64,000 nucleotides of DNA from SSF14 sp046331245 (GCA_046331245.1 JAXLRH010000003.1:1-64000); one strand, 5' to 3'; numbered from the stretch's first letter, positions 1 to 13,473 are shown. Numbers and translations: made by a program. Notes: generated by a model from the letters alone, not told the origin.

Positions 1-1526
<1,526 letters not shown>

Positions 1527-1636
1527 AGCTACTGCAGACGAACGTCTGCCAGTTCCCAGTTGATGCACTAGCTGCGTCCTCTCTTCCGTTGTGAGGGAGC
1601 GAGTCGGCCCTTCGGGGCACCGACCTCTCTCACTCG

Positions 1637-1662
1637 AGCCCGCACCTCTGGTGCGGGCTTTT
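1637..1662 (+). terminator. Terminator-like hairpin inside the rRNA spacer
   Basis: AGCCCGCAC (1637-1645) pairs perfectly with GTGCGGGCT (1651-1659) across a 5-base loop, followed directly by TTTT (1659-1662). This has the form of an intrinsic terminator, yet 23S and 5S lie downstream. It is either read through by rRNA antitermination, tunes the 16S:23S ratio, or acts in RNA processing. The function is inferred only from its shape. Confidence 0.5.
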
Positions 1663-1669
1663 GTCAGCC

Positions 1670-1697
1670 CCTTGAGAATTTCATAGCGAGCACGAGC
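1670..1697 (+). other. 5' strand of 23S rRNA processing stem
   Basis: The segment ending CATAGCGAGCACGAGC is complementary, with a few G-U or mismatched positions, to 4800-4828 just beyond the 3' end of 23S. The two flanks would form the long helix that brackets pre-23S rRNA and is cut by RNase III in bacteria. Confidence 0.75.
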
Positions 1698-1717
1698 ATC
1701 TTTGTAGAAGCAATCCA

Positions 1718-4790
<3,073 letters not shown>

Positions 4791-4799
4791 TCCATGGAA

Positions 4800-4828
4800 G
4801 TTCGTGCTCGCTATGAAGTCCTCGAGGG
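4800..4828 (+). other. 3' strand of 23S rRNA processing stem
   Basis: GTTCGTGCTCGCTATGAAG followed by TCCTCGAGGG is the near-perfect reverse complement of 1670-1697, so the 23S precursor ends can close into one helix. A second short hairpin (GAGGGTC/GACCCTC, about 4824-4842) follows in the 23S-5S spacer. Confidence 0.75.
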
Positions 4829-4858
4829 TCGTGAAGACCCTCTTGAGTTGACAACTGA

Positions 4859-4976
<118 letters not shown>

Positions 4977-4990
4977 TTCTTCATACAGCC

Positions 4991-5024
4991 AAACGAGCGC
5001 CCGAATGGGCGCTCGTTTGCGTTT
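4991..5024 (+). terminator. rRNA operon intrinsic terminator
   Basis: AAACGAGCGCCC (4991-5002) and GGGCGCTCGTTT (5007-5018) form a perfect 12-bp stem with a GAAT loop, followed by GCGTTTT. Placed 15 bases after 5S, it ends the rRNA operon and insulates the TPR gene that starts at 5043. Confidence 0.9.
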
Positions 5025-5042
5025 TCCGGTATCGTCCGAGCC

Positions 5043-6017
5043 ATGTCCCCGACACCTCGTTCGCCGTCGGGGCGCCCGAACTCGTCCCGCCCCGCCGCCT
5101 CGCGACCCAACTCGCAGCGGCCGAAGGGCACGCCGTTCCCCAAGGGTGCCCGCGCCACGCGCTCCACCGCCGAAGACGCCGTCGAGCGCTCACGCGGCGT
5201 CCGTTCCGACGGCACGCCGCGCCGCCCCTCGCCGAAGCCGGCGAAGCGGGTCGGCACCAAGATCCCGCCGCCCCCGGCCGCCCGGCCGCCGGCGAAGGCC
5301 GCACGCGAGGCAGACGTCTGGATCGACGAGGGCCCGGTGCGTGGTGCCTCCGCTCCGGACGCTCCGAAGCGACGCCGGCCCCGTGTGCCGACTCCCGACG
5401 TCGATCCGAAGGAGCTCAGCGCGCTCGTGGGCGCGAAACGGGCCAAGACGCTGTCGGTGCGGCTGTCGGATGCCGCCGTGGCGTTCGCATCGGAGCGGTA
5501 TCCCGAGGCACGGCGCATCCTGCGGGCCATCGTGGAGGAGGCTCCGGGCTCCGTCACGGCTCGCGAGCTCCTGGGCCTCACGCAGTACCGCCTCGGCAAC
5601 TGGAACGACGCCGCGAAGCACCTCGAGGCGTTCCGGGAGCTGAGTGGCTACTCCGTCGAGCAGCACCCGGTGCTCGCCGACTGCTACCGGGCACTCAAGC
5701 GCTACCAGCTCGCCGACGACCTGTGGGCAGAGCTGCGGGAGGCGTCGCCGTCGGCGGAGCTCATGGTGGAGGGCCGCATCGTGGCCGCCGGCTCGCTGGC
5801 CGACCGGGGCCGTCTTGCCGACGCCGTGCGTGAGCTCGAGAAGGGGTGGAAGCCGCCCAAGGCCCCGAAGGTGCACCATCTGCGTCGGGCCTACGCCCTC
5901 GCCGACCTGTACGAGCGCATCGGCGAGCTGCCACGCGCCCGCGTGCTGTTCGGGTGGGTCGCGGCCCAGGAACCGGACTTCGCGGACGCCGCGGAGCGGG
6001 CCAGCTCGATCCGCTGA
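5043..6017 (+). CDS. Tetratricopeptide-repeat protein with disordered basic N-terminus
   Basis: A 324-residue protein of unknown role. Residues 1 to about 120 are rich in Ser, Pro, Arg and Lys and look disordered. From about 135 onwards there are helical TPR-like pairs (for example AVAFASERYPEARRILRAIV, then LLGLTQYRLGNWNDAAKHLE, and a last pair containing ALADLYERIGELPRARVLF). The ATG at 5043 lies after the rRNA terminator; an open frame continues upstream into 5S and 23S, but that cannot be coding. No Shine-Dalgarno is visible. The TPR suggests a protein-protein adaptor; the charged tail could contact RNA or ribosomes, but that is only inference from composition and position. Confidence 0.8.
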   Translation: MSPTPRSPSGRPNSSRPAASRPNSQRPKGTPFPKGARATRSTAEDAVERSRGVRSDGTPRRPSPKPAKRVGTKIPPPPAARPPAKAAREADVWIDEGPVRGASAPDAPKRRRPRVPTPDVDPKELSALVGAKRAKTLSVRLSDAAVAFASERYPEARRILRAIVEEAPGSVTARELLGLTQYRLGNWNDAAKHLEAFRELSGYSVEQHPVLADCYRALKRYQLADDLWAELREASPSAELMVEGRIVAAGSLADRGRLADAVRELEKGWKPPKAPKVHHLRRAYALADLYERIGELPRARVLFGWVAAQEPDFADAAERASSIR

Positions 6018-6047
6018 TCCGCAACTAGCCAGATTCGTCCGGACTGT

Positions 6048-6053
6048 TTACCC
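6048..6053 (+). promoter_or_regulatory. Possible -10 box for the aldolase gene
   Basis: TACCCT fits the actinobacterial TAnnnT -10 pattern and would start a leader of about 50 bases ending with the GGGAG ribosome-binding site before the GTG at 6111. No convincing -35 hexamer was found. Confidence 0.35.
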
Positions 6054-6110
6054 TTGGCGACGAGCGGCCCGAGGGGGCCGAGCGTCACGTCTGCATCCAG
6101 GGAGATCAAG

Positions 6111-7160
6111 GTGGATATTCAGAGCCTGCTCGGCGACAACGCCGAGTCGCTGCTGTCACACGAGTCGAAGACCATCAGCAAGGAGCAGCTGCACCTGCCG
6201 GGCCCCGACTTCGTCGACCGGATCTTCGCCCAGAGCGATCGCTCCCCGCAGGTGCTCCGCAACCTCCAGCAGCTCTTCGGCCACGGTCGCCTCGGCGGCA
6301 CCGGCTACGTGTCGATCCTCCCGGTGGACCAGGGCATCGAGCACACGGCCGCTGCGTCGTTCGCTCCGAACCCCGAGTACCTGGACCCGGAGAACATCAT
6401 CCGCCTCGCCATCGACGGCGGCTGCAACGCCGTGGCCACCACGTTCGGCGTGCTGGGCGCGATGTCGCGCAGCTACGCGCACAAGATTCCGTTCATCGTG
6501 AAGGTGAACCACAACGAGCTCCTGACCTACCCGAACAGCTTCGACCAGATCCTGTTCGGTTCCGTGCAGCAGGCCTTCGACCTGGGCGCTGCCGGCATCG
6601 GCGCCACCATCTACTTCGGCGCCCCCGAGTCGCGCCGGCAGATGCAGGAGATCTCGGCGGCGTTCGAGGAGGCGCACCAGCTCGGCATGTTCACCGTGCT
6701 GTGGTGCTACCTCCGCAACGACGCATTCAAGGTGGACGGCGTGGACTACCACGCGTCGGCCGACGTCACCGGCCAGGCGAACCACCTCGGCGCCACGCTT
6801 GGTGCCGACATCGTGAAGCAGAAGCTGCCCACGAACAACGGCGGCTTCAACGCCATCAAGTTCGCGAAGACCTCGCCGCTCGTGTACTCCGAGCTGACCA
6901 CCGATCACCCGATCGACCTCGCCCGCTGGCAGGTGGCGAACGGCTACATGGGCCGCATCGGCCTCATCAACTCCGGCGGCGAGTCCAACGGCGCGTCCGA
7001 CCTCGCCGACGCGGTCACGACCGCCGTCATCAACAAGCGTGCCGGCGGCACCGGCCTCATCTCGGGTCGCAAGGCGTTCCAGAAGCCCCGCGCCGAGGGC
7101 GTGGAGCTGCTGAACGCGATCCAGGACGTGTACCTGGACGCCTCGATCACGGTTGCCTGA
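6111..7160 (+). CDS. Class I fructose-bisphosphate aldolase (FbaB/DhnA type)
   Basis: A 349-residue TIM-barrel Schiff-base aldolase that cleaves fructose 1,6-bisphosphate in glycolysis and gluconeogenesis. Family signatures are GYVSILPVDQGIEH near the N-terminus, the FIVKVNHNELL strand with a Lys, and a late ARWQVANGYMGRIGLINSGG phosphate-binding segment. The length matches the bacterial class I (DhnA-like) family rather than the zinc-dependent class II. I chose GTG 6111 because GGGAG lies 8 bases upstream and the homologous region begins there; an open frame extends to 6054 without support. It is followed by the HAD gene with an 8-base overlap. Confidence 0.88.
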   Translation: MDIQSLLGDNAESLLSHESKTISKEQLHLPGPDFVDRIFAQSDRSPQVLRNLQQLFGHGRLGGTGYVSILPVDQGIEHTAAASFAPNPEYLDPENIIRLAIDGGCNAVATTFGVLGAMSRSYAHKIPFIVKVNHNELLTYPNSFDQILFGSVQQAFDLGAAGIGATIYFGAPESRRQMQEISAAFEEAHQLGMFTVLWCYLRNDAFKVDGVDYHASADVTGQANHLGATLGADIVKQKLPTNNGGFNAIKFAKTSPLVYSELTTDHPIDLARWQVANGYMGRIGLINSGGESNGASDLADAVTTAVINKRAGGTGLISGRKAFQKPRAEGVELLNAIQDVYLDASITVA

Positions 7161-7938
7161 TCACGGCGACCCCGGCCGTCGCGTCTGGGTCCTCGACCTC
7201 GACGGCGTGATGTGGCTCGGCGACACGCCGATCCCGGGCGCCGCCGAGGCCACCTCGCAGTTGATCGCCGCCGGTCACACGGTGGCGTTCTGCACGAACA
7301 ACTCGTCCGAACGGGTCGGCTTCTACACCGAGAAGCTGACCCGCTTCGGCGTGGACCCGGCCGCCGCGTCCAACGTGGTGAGCTCGGCGATGGCGGCGGC
7401 GTCGCTGGTCGAGGCGGGGGAGCGGGTGCTCCTGTGCGCCGGTGAGGGCGCGCGCGAGGCGGTCGAGGGCGCCGGCGCCGAGGTCGTCGACCAGCGCGAC
7501 TGGGCATCGGCCGACGTCGTCGTCGTCGGGTTCCACCGGACCTTCGACTACACGGCGATGAGCGCAGCGGTGCGTGCCGTGCTCGGCGGCGCACGCCTCG
7601 TCGCCACCAACGACGACCCCATCTATCCCGACGCCGACGGTCCGGCGCCGGGCTGCGGCTCGATCCTCGCGTCGATCGAGCGCGGCTCGGGGGTCGTCGC
7701 CGCCGTCGCCGGCAAGCCGAACGGGCCGATGGCCGACGTGCTGATCCGCCGGTTCGGCGGCCACGGGGTGTTCGTCGGCGACTCGCTCACGACCGACGGC
7801 GCCATGGCAGCCGCGCTGGGCTGGCCGTTCGGCCTCGTCCTCACAGGCAACGTGGGCGCGGACTCGGTGCCCGACGACCATGATCCGCAGTGGCTCGCCG
7901 CGGATCTCGCGACGCTCGTCGAGCGGCACCTCCGATGA
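7153..7938 (+). CDS. HAD superfamily hydrolase, IIA (NagD/phosphoglycolate phosphatase-like)
   Basis: A 261-residue haloacid-dehalogenase phosphatase. The nucleophile/acid pair is Asp15/Asp17 in VLDLDGVMW; FCTNNSS supplies motif II, a Lys in AGKPNGPM supplies motif III, and GDSLTTDGAMA supplies the motif IV metal ligands. The large C2-type cap between motifs II and III marks subfamily IIA. The likely start is TTG 7153, overlapping the aldolase stop by 8 bases; no better start exists upstream of the first beta-strand. A HAD phosphatase sits directly before tlyA in mycobacteria too. The natural substrate is not predictable; phosphoglycolate is one option. Confidence 0.85.
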   Translation: MPDHGDPGRRVWVLDLDGVMWLGDTPIPGAAEATSQLIAAGHTVAFCTNNSSERVGFYTEKLTRFGVDPAAASNVVSSAMAAASLVEAGERVLLCAGEGAREAVEGAGAEVVDQRDWASADVVVVGFHRTFDYTAMSAAVRAVLGGARLVATNDDPIYPDADGPAPGCGSILASIERGSGVVAAVAGKPNGPMADVLIRRFGGHGVFVGDSLTTDGAMAAALGWPFGLVLTGNVGADSVPDDHDPQWLAADLATLVERHLR

Positions 7939-7957
7939 CCAGCGGCGCCGCGCGGCC

Positions 7958-8707
7958 ATGAGTACCCGCCGGCGGCTCGACGCCGAGCTGGTGCGGCGAG
8001 GCCTGGCGCCCAGCCGGACGGAGGCGCAGCGCCTGATCGAGGCCGGACTGGTCACCGTCGGCGGCGCGGCGGCCGCCAAGCCGGCGCGGCTCGTCGACGC
8101 GGGGGAGGCGGTGCTGGTGCTCGGCCCGGCGCGGCGGTTCGTGAGCCGCGGCGGCGAGAAGCTCGAGGCCGCGCTCGACGAGTTCGCGATCGACGTGACG
8201 GGTCTGCGGGTGCTCGACGCCGGCGCGTCCACCGGCGGGTTCACGGACTGCCTGCTCCAGCGTGGCGCGGCGAGCGTCGTGGCCATCGATGTCGGCTACG
8301 GCCAGCTCCACGAGAAGCTCCGCGCCGACCCGCGCGTGGACGGACGCGAGCGCGTGCACATCCGCGACGTGCGACCCGAGCACCTGGGCGGGGAGGTCGA
8401 CCTCGTCGTGGGCGACCTCTCGTTCATCTCGCTGATCAAGGTCACCGACCCGCTCGTTGCGGCGGTCCGCCCCGGCGGGGATCTGGTGCTCCTGGTGAAG
8501 CCCCAGTTCGAGGCGGGCCGGGAGGAGGTGGCGAAGGGCAGGGGAGTCATCACCGACCCCGAGATCTGGCGGCGGACGGTCAACGAGGTGACTGCCGCGT
8601 TCGCCGCCGCCGGAGCGACCATGATGAGCCAGATGGTGTCGCCGATCCACGGAGCCGAGGGCAACACGGAGTTCCTGGTGCACTTCCGTCGGGACGCGGC
8701 GTCGTGA
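7958..8707 (+). CDS. tlyA: TlyA-family rRNA 2'-O-methyltransferase
   Basis: A 249-residue protein with an N-terminal S4 RNA-binding domain (RRLDAELVRRGLAPSRTEA) and a FtsJ-like SAM methyltransferase domain. The catalytic Lys68 lies in FVSRGGEKL, the SAM loop LDAGASTGGFTD spans about 86-97, and VGDLSFIS follows. Mycobacterial TlyA 2'-O-methylates 16S C1409 and 23S C1920 and sensitises cells to capreomycin; the same role is likely here. The ATG at 7958 opens 19 bases after the HAD stop. The stop is shared with the nadK start in a GTGA overlap, so translation is probably coupled. Confidence 0.93.
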   Translation: MSTRRRLDAELVRRGLAPSRTEAQRLIEAGLVTVGGAAAAKPARLVDAGEAVLVLGPARRFVSRGGEKLEAALDEFAIDVTGLRVLDAGASTGGFTDCLLQRGAASVVAIDVGYGQLHEKLRADPRVDGRERVHIRDVRPEHLGGEVDLVVGDLSFISLIKVTDPLVAAVRPGGDLVLLVKPQFEAGREEVAKGRGVITDPEIWRRTVNEVTAAFAAAGATMMSQMVSPIHGAEGNTEFLVHFRRDAAS

Positions 8708-9561
8708 GCGCGTTCGGCTTCCTCCTCCACGGCGAACGACCACTCGCCGCCGAGCTCGGGGCCGGCCTCGCCGCGTGGCTCGAGGACCGCGGGCACGAGG
8801 TGCGGTTCACCCGCGCCGACGCGAAGCGGCTCGACCGCGACGACGGCGGCTTCGCCGACGACGAGCTCGGCGTGGGCCTCGACCTGATGGTGGGCATCGG
8901 CGGCGACGGCACCATGCTCGACGCAGTCGGCCTCGCGGCGCCGTACGAGGTGCCGGTGCTTGGTGTGAACGTGGGCCAGCTCGGCTACCTCACGACCATC
9001 GAGCCGGCCGCGGCCCGCTCGTCGCTCAAACGGTTCCTCGCCGGCGCGTTCATCATCGAGGAGCGCATGCGCATCAGCGGCCGCATCGAGCGCGTCGGCG
9101 GCGCCACCGAGGAGACGCCGCCTGCGCTCAACGAGGTGCTGCTCGAGCGCTCCGAGCTCGGCCACACCGTCCGCATCGACGTCACGCTCGACGGCGAGGC
9201 GTTCACCCCCTATGTCGCCGACGGGGTCATCCTCGCCACCCCCACCGGCTCGACGGCCTACGCGTTCTCCGCGCGCGGGCCCATCGTCGACCCCCGGCAC
9301 CGCGCGCAGGTGCTGGTGCCCGTCTCGCCGCACATGCTGTTCGACCGGGCACTCGTGCTCGCACCAGACACCGCCGTGCGCCTGTCCGTCGCCGGCGCCC
9401 GACCGGCGCACCTCTCGCTCGACGGTCACTCCGGCGGCACCCTCGAAGTCGGCGACGCGATCGTCTGCAGCGCGGCGCCGGTGCCGGCCCGGCTCGTGCG
9501 GTTCGGACCCCCGGCGTTCCACCGGGTGTTGAAGAACAAGTTCGGCCTCGCCGATCGCTGA
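8704..9561 (+). CDS. nadK: NAD kinase
   Basis: A 285-residue cytoplasmic kinase that phosphorylates NAD to NADP with ATP or polyphosphate. The catalytic GGDGT motif is at residues 66-70 and the substrate-binding TPTGSTAYAFSARGP motif is in the second domain. The GTG at 8704 overlaps the tlyA stop by 4 bases. The order tlyA-nadK-recN matches mycobacteria (Rv1694-Rv1696), which strengthens the call. Confidence 0.95.
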   Translation: MSAFGFLLHGERPLAAELGAGLAAWLEDRGHEVRFTRADAKRLDRDDGGFADDELGVGLDLMVGIGGDGTMLDAVGLAAPYEVPVLGVNVGQLGYLTTIEPAAARSSLKRFLAGAFIIEERMRISGRIERVGGATEETPPALNEVLLERSELGHTVRIDVTLDGEAFTPYVADGVILATPTGSTAYAFSARGPIVDPRHRAQVLVPVSPHMLFDRALVLAPDTAVRLSVAGARPAHLSLDGHSGGTLEVGDAIVCSAAPVPARLVRFGPPAFHRVLKNKFGLADR

Positions 9562-9579
9562 GCCGCTGCCGCCGTCGCC

Positions 9580-9585
9580 TAACAT
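9580..9585 (+). promoter_or_regulatory. -10 box for a leaderless recN transcript
   Basis: TAACAT ends 9 bases before the recN ATG (9595). At that spacing transcription would begin at or next to the start codon, so no Shine-Dalgarno is expected, and none is seen. Confidence 0.45.
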
Positions 9586-9594
9586 CGGCAGCCG

Positions 9595-11187
9595 ATGTTG
9601 GTAGAGCTTGCAGTCCGCGACCTGGGCGTCATCGCCGAGCTCCGACTCGACTTCGGCCCCGGCATGTGTGCGCTCACCGGTGAGACCGGGGCCGGCAAGA
9701 CCATGATCATCGAGGCGCTCGCCCTGCTCCTGGGCGGCAAGGCCGACCCGGCACGCGTGCGACCCGGCGCCGAGGCCAGCGTCGTCGAAGGACGGTTCCT
9801 CGACGACGACGAGGTGGAGGTCGTGCTGCGTCGCGTCGTCCCCGCGGCCGGCCGGTCGCGCTGCTACGTCAACGGCGAGATGGCGACGGCGGCGGGTCTC
9901 GCCGAGATCGGCGGCCGCCTCGTCGAGATCCTCGGTCAGCACTCGCACCAGCACCTGCAGTCGACCCGCGCCCAGCGCGACGCGCTCGACCGGTTCGGGT
10001 CGGTCAACCTCGCCGCCCTCGTGGTGGCACAGGCGAGACGACGCGACCTCGAGTCCCAGCAGGCGGCGCTCGGCGGCGACGACCGCACCCGGGCCCGTGA
10101 GATCGATCTGCTCCGGTTCCAGCTGGACGAGCTGGACGCCGCCGCCGTCGTCGACGCTGCCGAGGACGACGGCCTGAACGCCGAGGAGGACCTCCTCGCC
10201 GATGCGCTCGCGCACCTCGAGGCCGGGGCGACGGCGATCGGCGCGCTCCACGACGACGGGGCCGCGCTCGACCTGATCGCGTCCGCGTCGGCAGCACTCG
10301 ACCGTCGTACGCCGTACGCGGACGTCGCCGCCCGCCTCCACGGGGTGGCTGCGGAGCTCGGGGACATCGTGGACGAGCTGCGGGCCGTCACCGATCGCAT
10401 CGAGCCCGATCCGGAGCGCCTCGACGCGGTCCGTGCCCGCCGGCAGCTGCTGGTCGACCTCCGACGAAAGTACGGGGACACGCTCGAGGACGTGATGGCG
10501 TACCACCAGGACGTGTCGCGGCGCCTCGACGACCTCACCTCCCACGAGGCGCGCTCGGCGACCATCGCCGCCGAGCTGGACGCCGCCCGCGCCACCGAGG
10601 CCGCAGCAGCGGCGAAGGTGGCTGCCGCACGACGAGCCGCCGCCCCGCGACTGGCCGCCGCCGTGGCCGAACGCCTCGAGGAGGTCGCACTCGGGTCGGC
10701 GCGCATCGAGGTGGTCGTCGGTGGCGATGACCCCGGCGACGACGTCGAGTTCCGGCTCAGCGCCAACGCCGGCATGGCGCCGCAGGCCATCGCACGCGCC
10801 GCCTCGGGCGGCGAGCTGTCGCGGACGATGCTGGCCCTCCATCAGGTGCTGAGCGTGGGCGCCCCCACGATGGTGTTCGACGAGGTGGACGCCGGCGTGG
10901 GCGGAACGGCCGCGACGGCCGTCGGGCGGGCCCTCGCCCGTCTCGCCGAGGACCAGCAGGTGCTGGTGGTCACGCACCTTCCCCAGGTGGCCGCGTACGC
11001 CGACGTGCAGCTGTCGGTGTCGAAGACCGACGACGGCCTCGCCGTGTCCACGATCCGCCGGGTCGACGACGACGACCGGGTCATCGAGCTCAGCCGCATG
11101 CTGTCGGGCTCGCCCGACAGCGAGACCGCCCGGCGCCACGCCGAGGAGCTGCTCGACCTCGCCGCCCGGGACCGGGTGCGGGGATGA
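9595..11187 (+). CDS. recN: DNA repair ATPase RecN
   Basis: A 530-residue SMC-like ATPase used in recombinational repair of double-strand breaks. Walker A GETGAGKT is at 29-36. A coiled-coil region of about 150-400 follows, shorter and more Ala-rich than in many homologs. The C-terminal ABC signature ASGGELSRTMLAL, Walker B TMVFDEVDAGVGG and a His switch in VVTHLPQVAAYAD complete the head domain. The ATG at 9595 is preceded by TAACAT at leaderless spacing. The length is close to the usual 550-590. Confidence 0.95.
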   Translation: MLVELAVRDLGVIAELRLDFGPGMCALTGETGAGKTMIIEALALLLGGKADPARVRPGAEASVVEGRFLDDDEVEVVLRRVVPAAGRSRCYVNGEMATAAGLAEIGGRLVEILGQHSHQHLQSTRAQRDALDRFGSVNLAALVVAQARRRDLESQQAALGGDDRTRAREIDLLRFQLDELDAAAVVDAAEDDGLNAEEDLLADALAHLEAGATAIGALHDDGAALDLIASASAALDRRTPYADVAARLHGVAAELGDIVDELRAVTDRIEPDPERLDAVRARRQLLVDLRRKYGDTLEDVMAYHQDVSRRLDDLTSHEARSATIAAELDAARATEAAAAAKVAAARRAAAPRLAAAVAERLEEVALGSARIEVVVGGDDPGDDVEFRLSANAGMAPQAIARAASGGELSRTMLALHQVLSVGAPTMVFDEVDAGVGGTAATAVGRALARLAEDQQVLVVTHLPQVAAYADVQLSVSKTDDGLAVSTIRRVDDDDRVIELSRMLSGSPDSETARRHAEELLDLAARDRVRG

Positions 11188-11218
11188 CGGTCGTGCGCGT
11201 CCCGAACCGGATCAGCCG

Positions 11219-12349
11219 GTGATCGCCGCCCCGCCCGTCGTGAGCGGGACGGCGCGCACCGACCGACGCACGAAGGACCTCGTCAAGCGGCTCCGCACCG
11301 GCGAGATCGCGGTGATCGACCACAAGGACCTCGACCGCGTCGCTGCCGAGACCCTCGCCGAGTCGGGCATCGCCGGCGTGATCAACGCGGCCGAGTCGAG
11401 CTCGGGCCGCTACCCCAACGAAGGACCGATCATCGTCCTCGAGGCCGGCATCGCGCTCCTCGACACGGTGGGCGGCGACGTGATGGACCTCGTCGCGGAC
11501 GGCACCGTGGTCACGCTCGACGGCAACGACGTCGTGGTCGACGGCGAGGTGGTCGCGTCCGGCGTCCGCCAGAGCCTCGACAGCATCCACGAGATCCACG
11601 ATCGGTCCCGCGCCACCCTCGGCGCCGAGTTCATCCGCTTCGTCGAGAACACCGTCGAGTACTTCGACCAGAACCGCGACCTCGTCAGCGACGACCTCGA
11701 GGTGCCCGACATCGGACTGTCGTTCGCCGGCCGGCACGTCCTGATGGTCGTGCGCGGTCACGACTATCGGGAGGACCTCTCGCTCCTGCGCAACAGCGGC
11801 TACATCAGCGAGCAGCGACCCATCCTCATCGGCGTCGACGGGGGCGCCGACATCCTGTTCGAGATGGGGATGACGCCCGACGTCATCGTCGGTGACTTCG
11901 ACTCGGTGTCCGAGCCGTCGCTCCGCAGCGGCGCCAAGCTCGTCGTGCACGCGTTCCCCGACGGCCGAGCGCCCGGCGCCGAGCGGCTCGACGAGATGGG
12001 CCTGCCGTACCACCTGTTCAAGGCCTCGGGCACCAGCGAGGACATCGCGATGCTCATGGCGTTCAACCAAGGCGCCGAGCTCATCGTGGCCGTCGGCACG
12101 CACTCGTCGATGGTGGACTTCCTCGACAAGGGGCGGTCGGGCATGGCGTCGACCATCCTCACCCGCATGAAGGTGGGCCCCATCCTCGTCGACGCCAAGG
12201 GCGTGAGCCGCCTCTACCACGCCGGCGTCCGCAAGCGCGATCTTGTCCTCCTCGTGGCGGGCGCACTGCTCGCCATCATCATCATCGTGGTGGTGTCCGA
12301 CCCCGTCCGCCTCGTGATCCACTCGATCTGGTCGGACCTGACCGGCTGA
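11219..12349 (+). CDS. steA: SteA-like cytokinetic ring/cell-separation protein
   Basis: A 376-residue protein of the actinobacterial SteA family (Rv1697 type). It has a thiamine-pyrophosphokinase-like fold, seen in VGDFDSVSEPSL and KASGTSEDIAMLMAF, and one C-terminal transmembrane helix (about 340-362: LVLLVAGALLAIIIIVVV). In Corynebacterium, SteA with SteB places the septal peptidoglycan hydrolase RipA during daughter-cell separation; by synteny the same job is likely here. The GTG at 11219 begins 32 bases after recN, and steB follows after a 62-base gap. Confidence 0.88.
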   Translation: MIAAPPVVSGTARTDRRTKDLVKRLRTGEIAVIDHKDLDRVAAETLAESGIAGVINAAESSSGRYPNEGPIIVLEAGIALLDTVGGDVMDLVADGTVVTLDGNDVVVDGEVVASGVRQSLDSIHEIHDRSRATLGAEFIRFVENTVEYFDQNRDLVSDDLEVPDIGLSFAGRHVLMVVRGHDYREDLSLLRNSGYISEQRPILIGVDGGADILFEMGMTPDVIVGDFDSVSEPSLRSGAKLVVHAFPDGRAPGAERLDEMGLPYHLFKASGTSEDIAMLMAFNQGAELIVAVGTHSSMVDFLDKGRSGMASTILTRMKVGPILVDAKGVSRLYHAGVRKRDLVLLVAGALLAIIIIVVVSDPVRLVIHSIWSDLTG

Positions 12350-12411
12350 GCCGCACCACATGACCCGACTCGCATGACCCGCACCGCCCCCAGCAGGATC
12401 GCCACCGAACC

Positions 12412-13473
12412 GTGATCAACCTCCGCTTCCACATCGTCAGCATCGTCGCCATCTTCCTGGCGCTCGCCATCGGCATGCTCGCCGGCTCGACGCTCCTCGA
12501 CCGCGCCACCGTCGACGTGCTGAAGAACCGGCAGCGCAGCCTCGACGCGCGCAACAGCCGACTCCGCGACGAGAACGACCGCCTCCGCGCCGCGATCGAG
12601 TCGCGTGCCCCGGCCCAGCAGGTGTTCGGCACGCAGACGCTGCCGGCCCTCGTGCCCGGTCTCCTCACCGACGCGCCGAGCATCATCCTCGCCGCCCGCG
12701 GGATCAACGAGGACAGCGTGCGTGCCCTGCAGTCCGAGGTGCGCGACGCCGGCGGCTCACCGCTCGGCGTCGTGTGGTTCGACTCACGGTTCGATCTCGA
12801 CAACACCGAGGCGCTGTCGCAGATCGGCGCGGCGCTCTCGTTGGGCGGGAGCTCCGGCAAGGTGACGCGGACGGAGGTGGTCAAGGCGCTCGTCGCGGGG
12901 CTGACCTCCGCGTCGTCGGCGGCGCCCTCGACGACGACCACGACGGTCCCCGTCGACCCGACGGCGACGACGCTCCCGAGCTCCGAGCCCATCTCGACGT
13001 CGTCGCCCGACGACCCGTCGCTGTCGGTCCTGTCGAAGCTCGTCGACGCGGAGCTCGTCGACTGGGAGTCGCCCACCGAGGGGGAGCCCGGCTCGCGGAC
13101 GCTCCCCAGCTCGGGTCTCCGGGTCATCCTCCTGTCGGGTGAGGGCTCGGACCTCCGTCCCGGTCGTCTCATGTACCCGCTCGCCCGGGCCCTCGGAGCG
13201 GCGCGCGCCGGCATCGTCGTGGGCGAGGTTCGCAATCCCCGAACCGATCTCGAGGCCATCGACGACACGGACACGCCCGAGCGGGGCGCCTTCGTCGACT
13301 CGCTCCGGTCGGACGACACGCTGAGCAAGCGCATCATCACCGTCGACAACGTCGACGAGCCGTTCGGGCGACTCGCCGTGGTGCTCGCCCTGTCGAAGCT
13401 GCCGACGCTCACCTCCGGCTCGTACGGCATCGCCTCCAGCGCGGACGCGCCCTTCCCACCCGCGAGCGGATGA
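12412..13473 (+). CDS. steB: SteB/MctB-family membrane-anchored protein
   Basis: A 353-residue protein with an N-terminal transmembrane helix (about residues 6-26, IVSIVAIFLALAIGMLAG), then a heptad-like coiled coil (LKNRQRSLDARNSRLRDEND) and an extracytoplasmic domain. A Ser/Thr/Pro-rich insertion near 160-200 is probably a flexible linker. The mycobacterial homolog Rv1698 (MctB) was first described in copper homeostasis and outer-membrane transport; the corynebacterial one (SteB) partners SteA in cell separation. Adjacency to steA favours the latter. The stop overlaps the murJ start by 4 bases. Confidence 0.85.
   Translation: MINLRFHIVSIVAIFLALAIGMLAGSTLLDRATVDVLKNRQRSLDARNSRLRDENDRLRAAIESRAPAQQVFGTQTLPALVPGLLTDAPSIILAARGINEDSVRALQSEVRDAGGSPLGVVWFDSRFDLDNTEALSQIGAALSLGGSSGKVTRTEVVKALVAGLTSASSAAPSTTTTTVPVDPTATTLPSSEPISTSSPDDPSLSVLSKLVDAELVDWESPTEGEPGSRTLPSSGLRVILLSGEGSDLRPGRLMYPLARALGAARAGIVVGEVRNPRTDLEAIDDTDTPERGAFVDSLRSDDTLSKRIITVDNVDEPFGRLAVVLALSKLPTLTSGSYGIASSADAPFPPASG

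Noticed and set aside
8296..11139. 947-codon open frame on the minus strand opposite tlyA, nadK and recN
   Set aside because: It is antisense to three well-supported genes, rich in Arg, Gly, His and Val with no domain; a typical GC-rich shadow frame.
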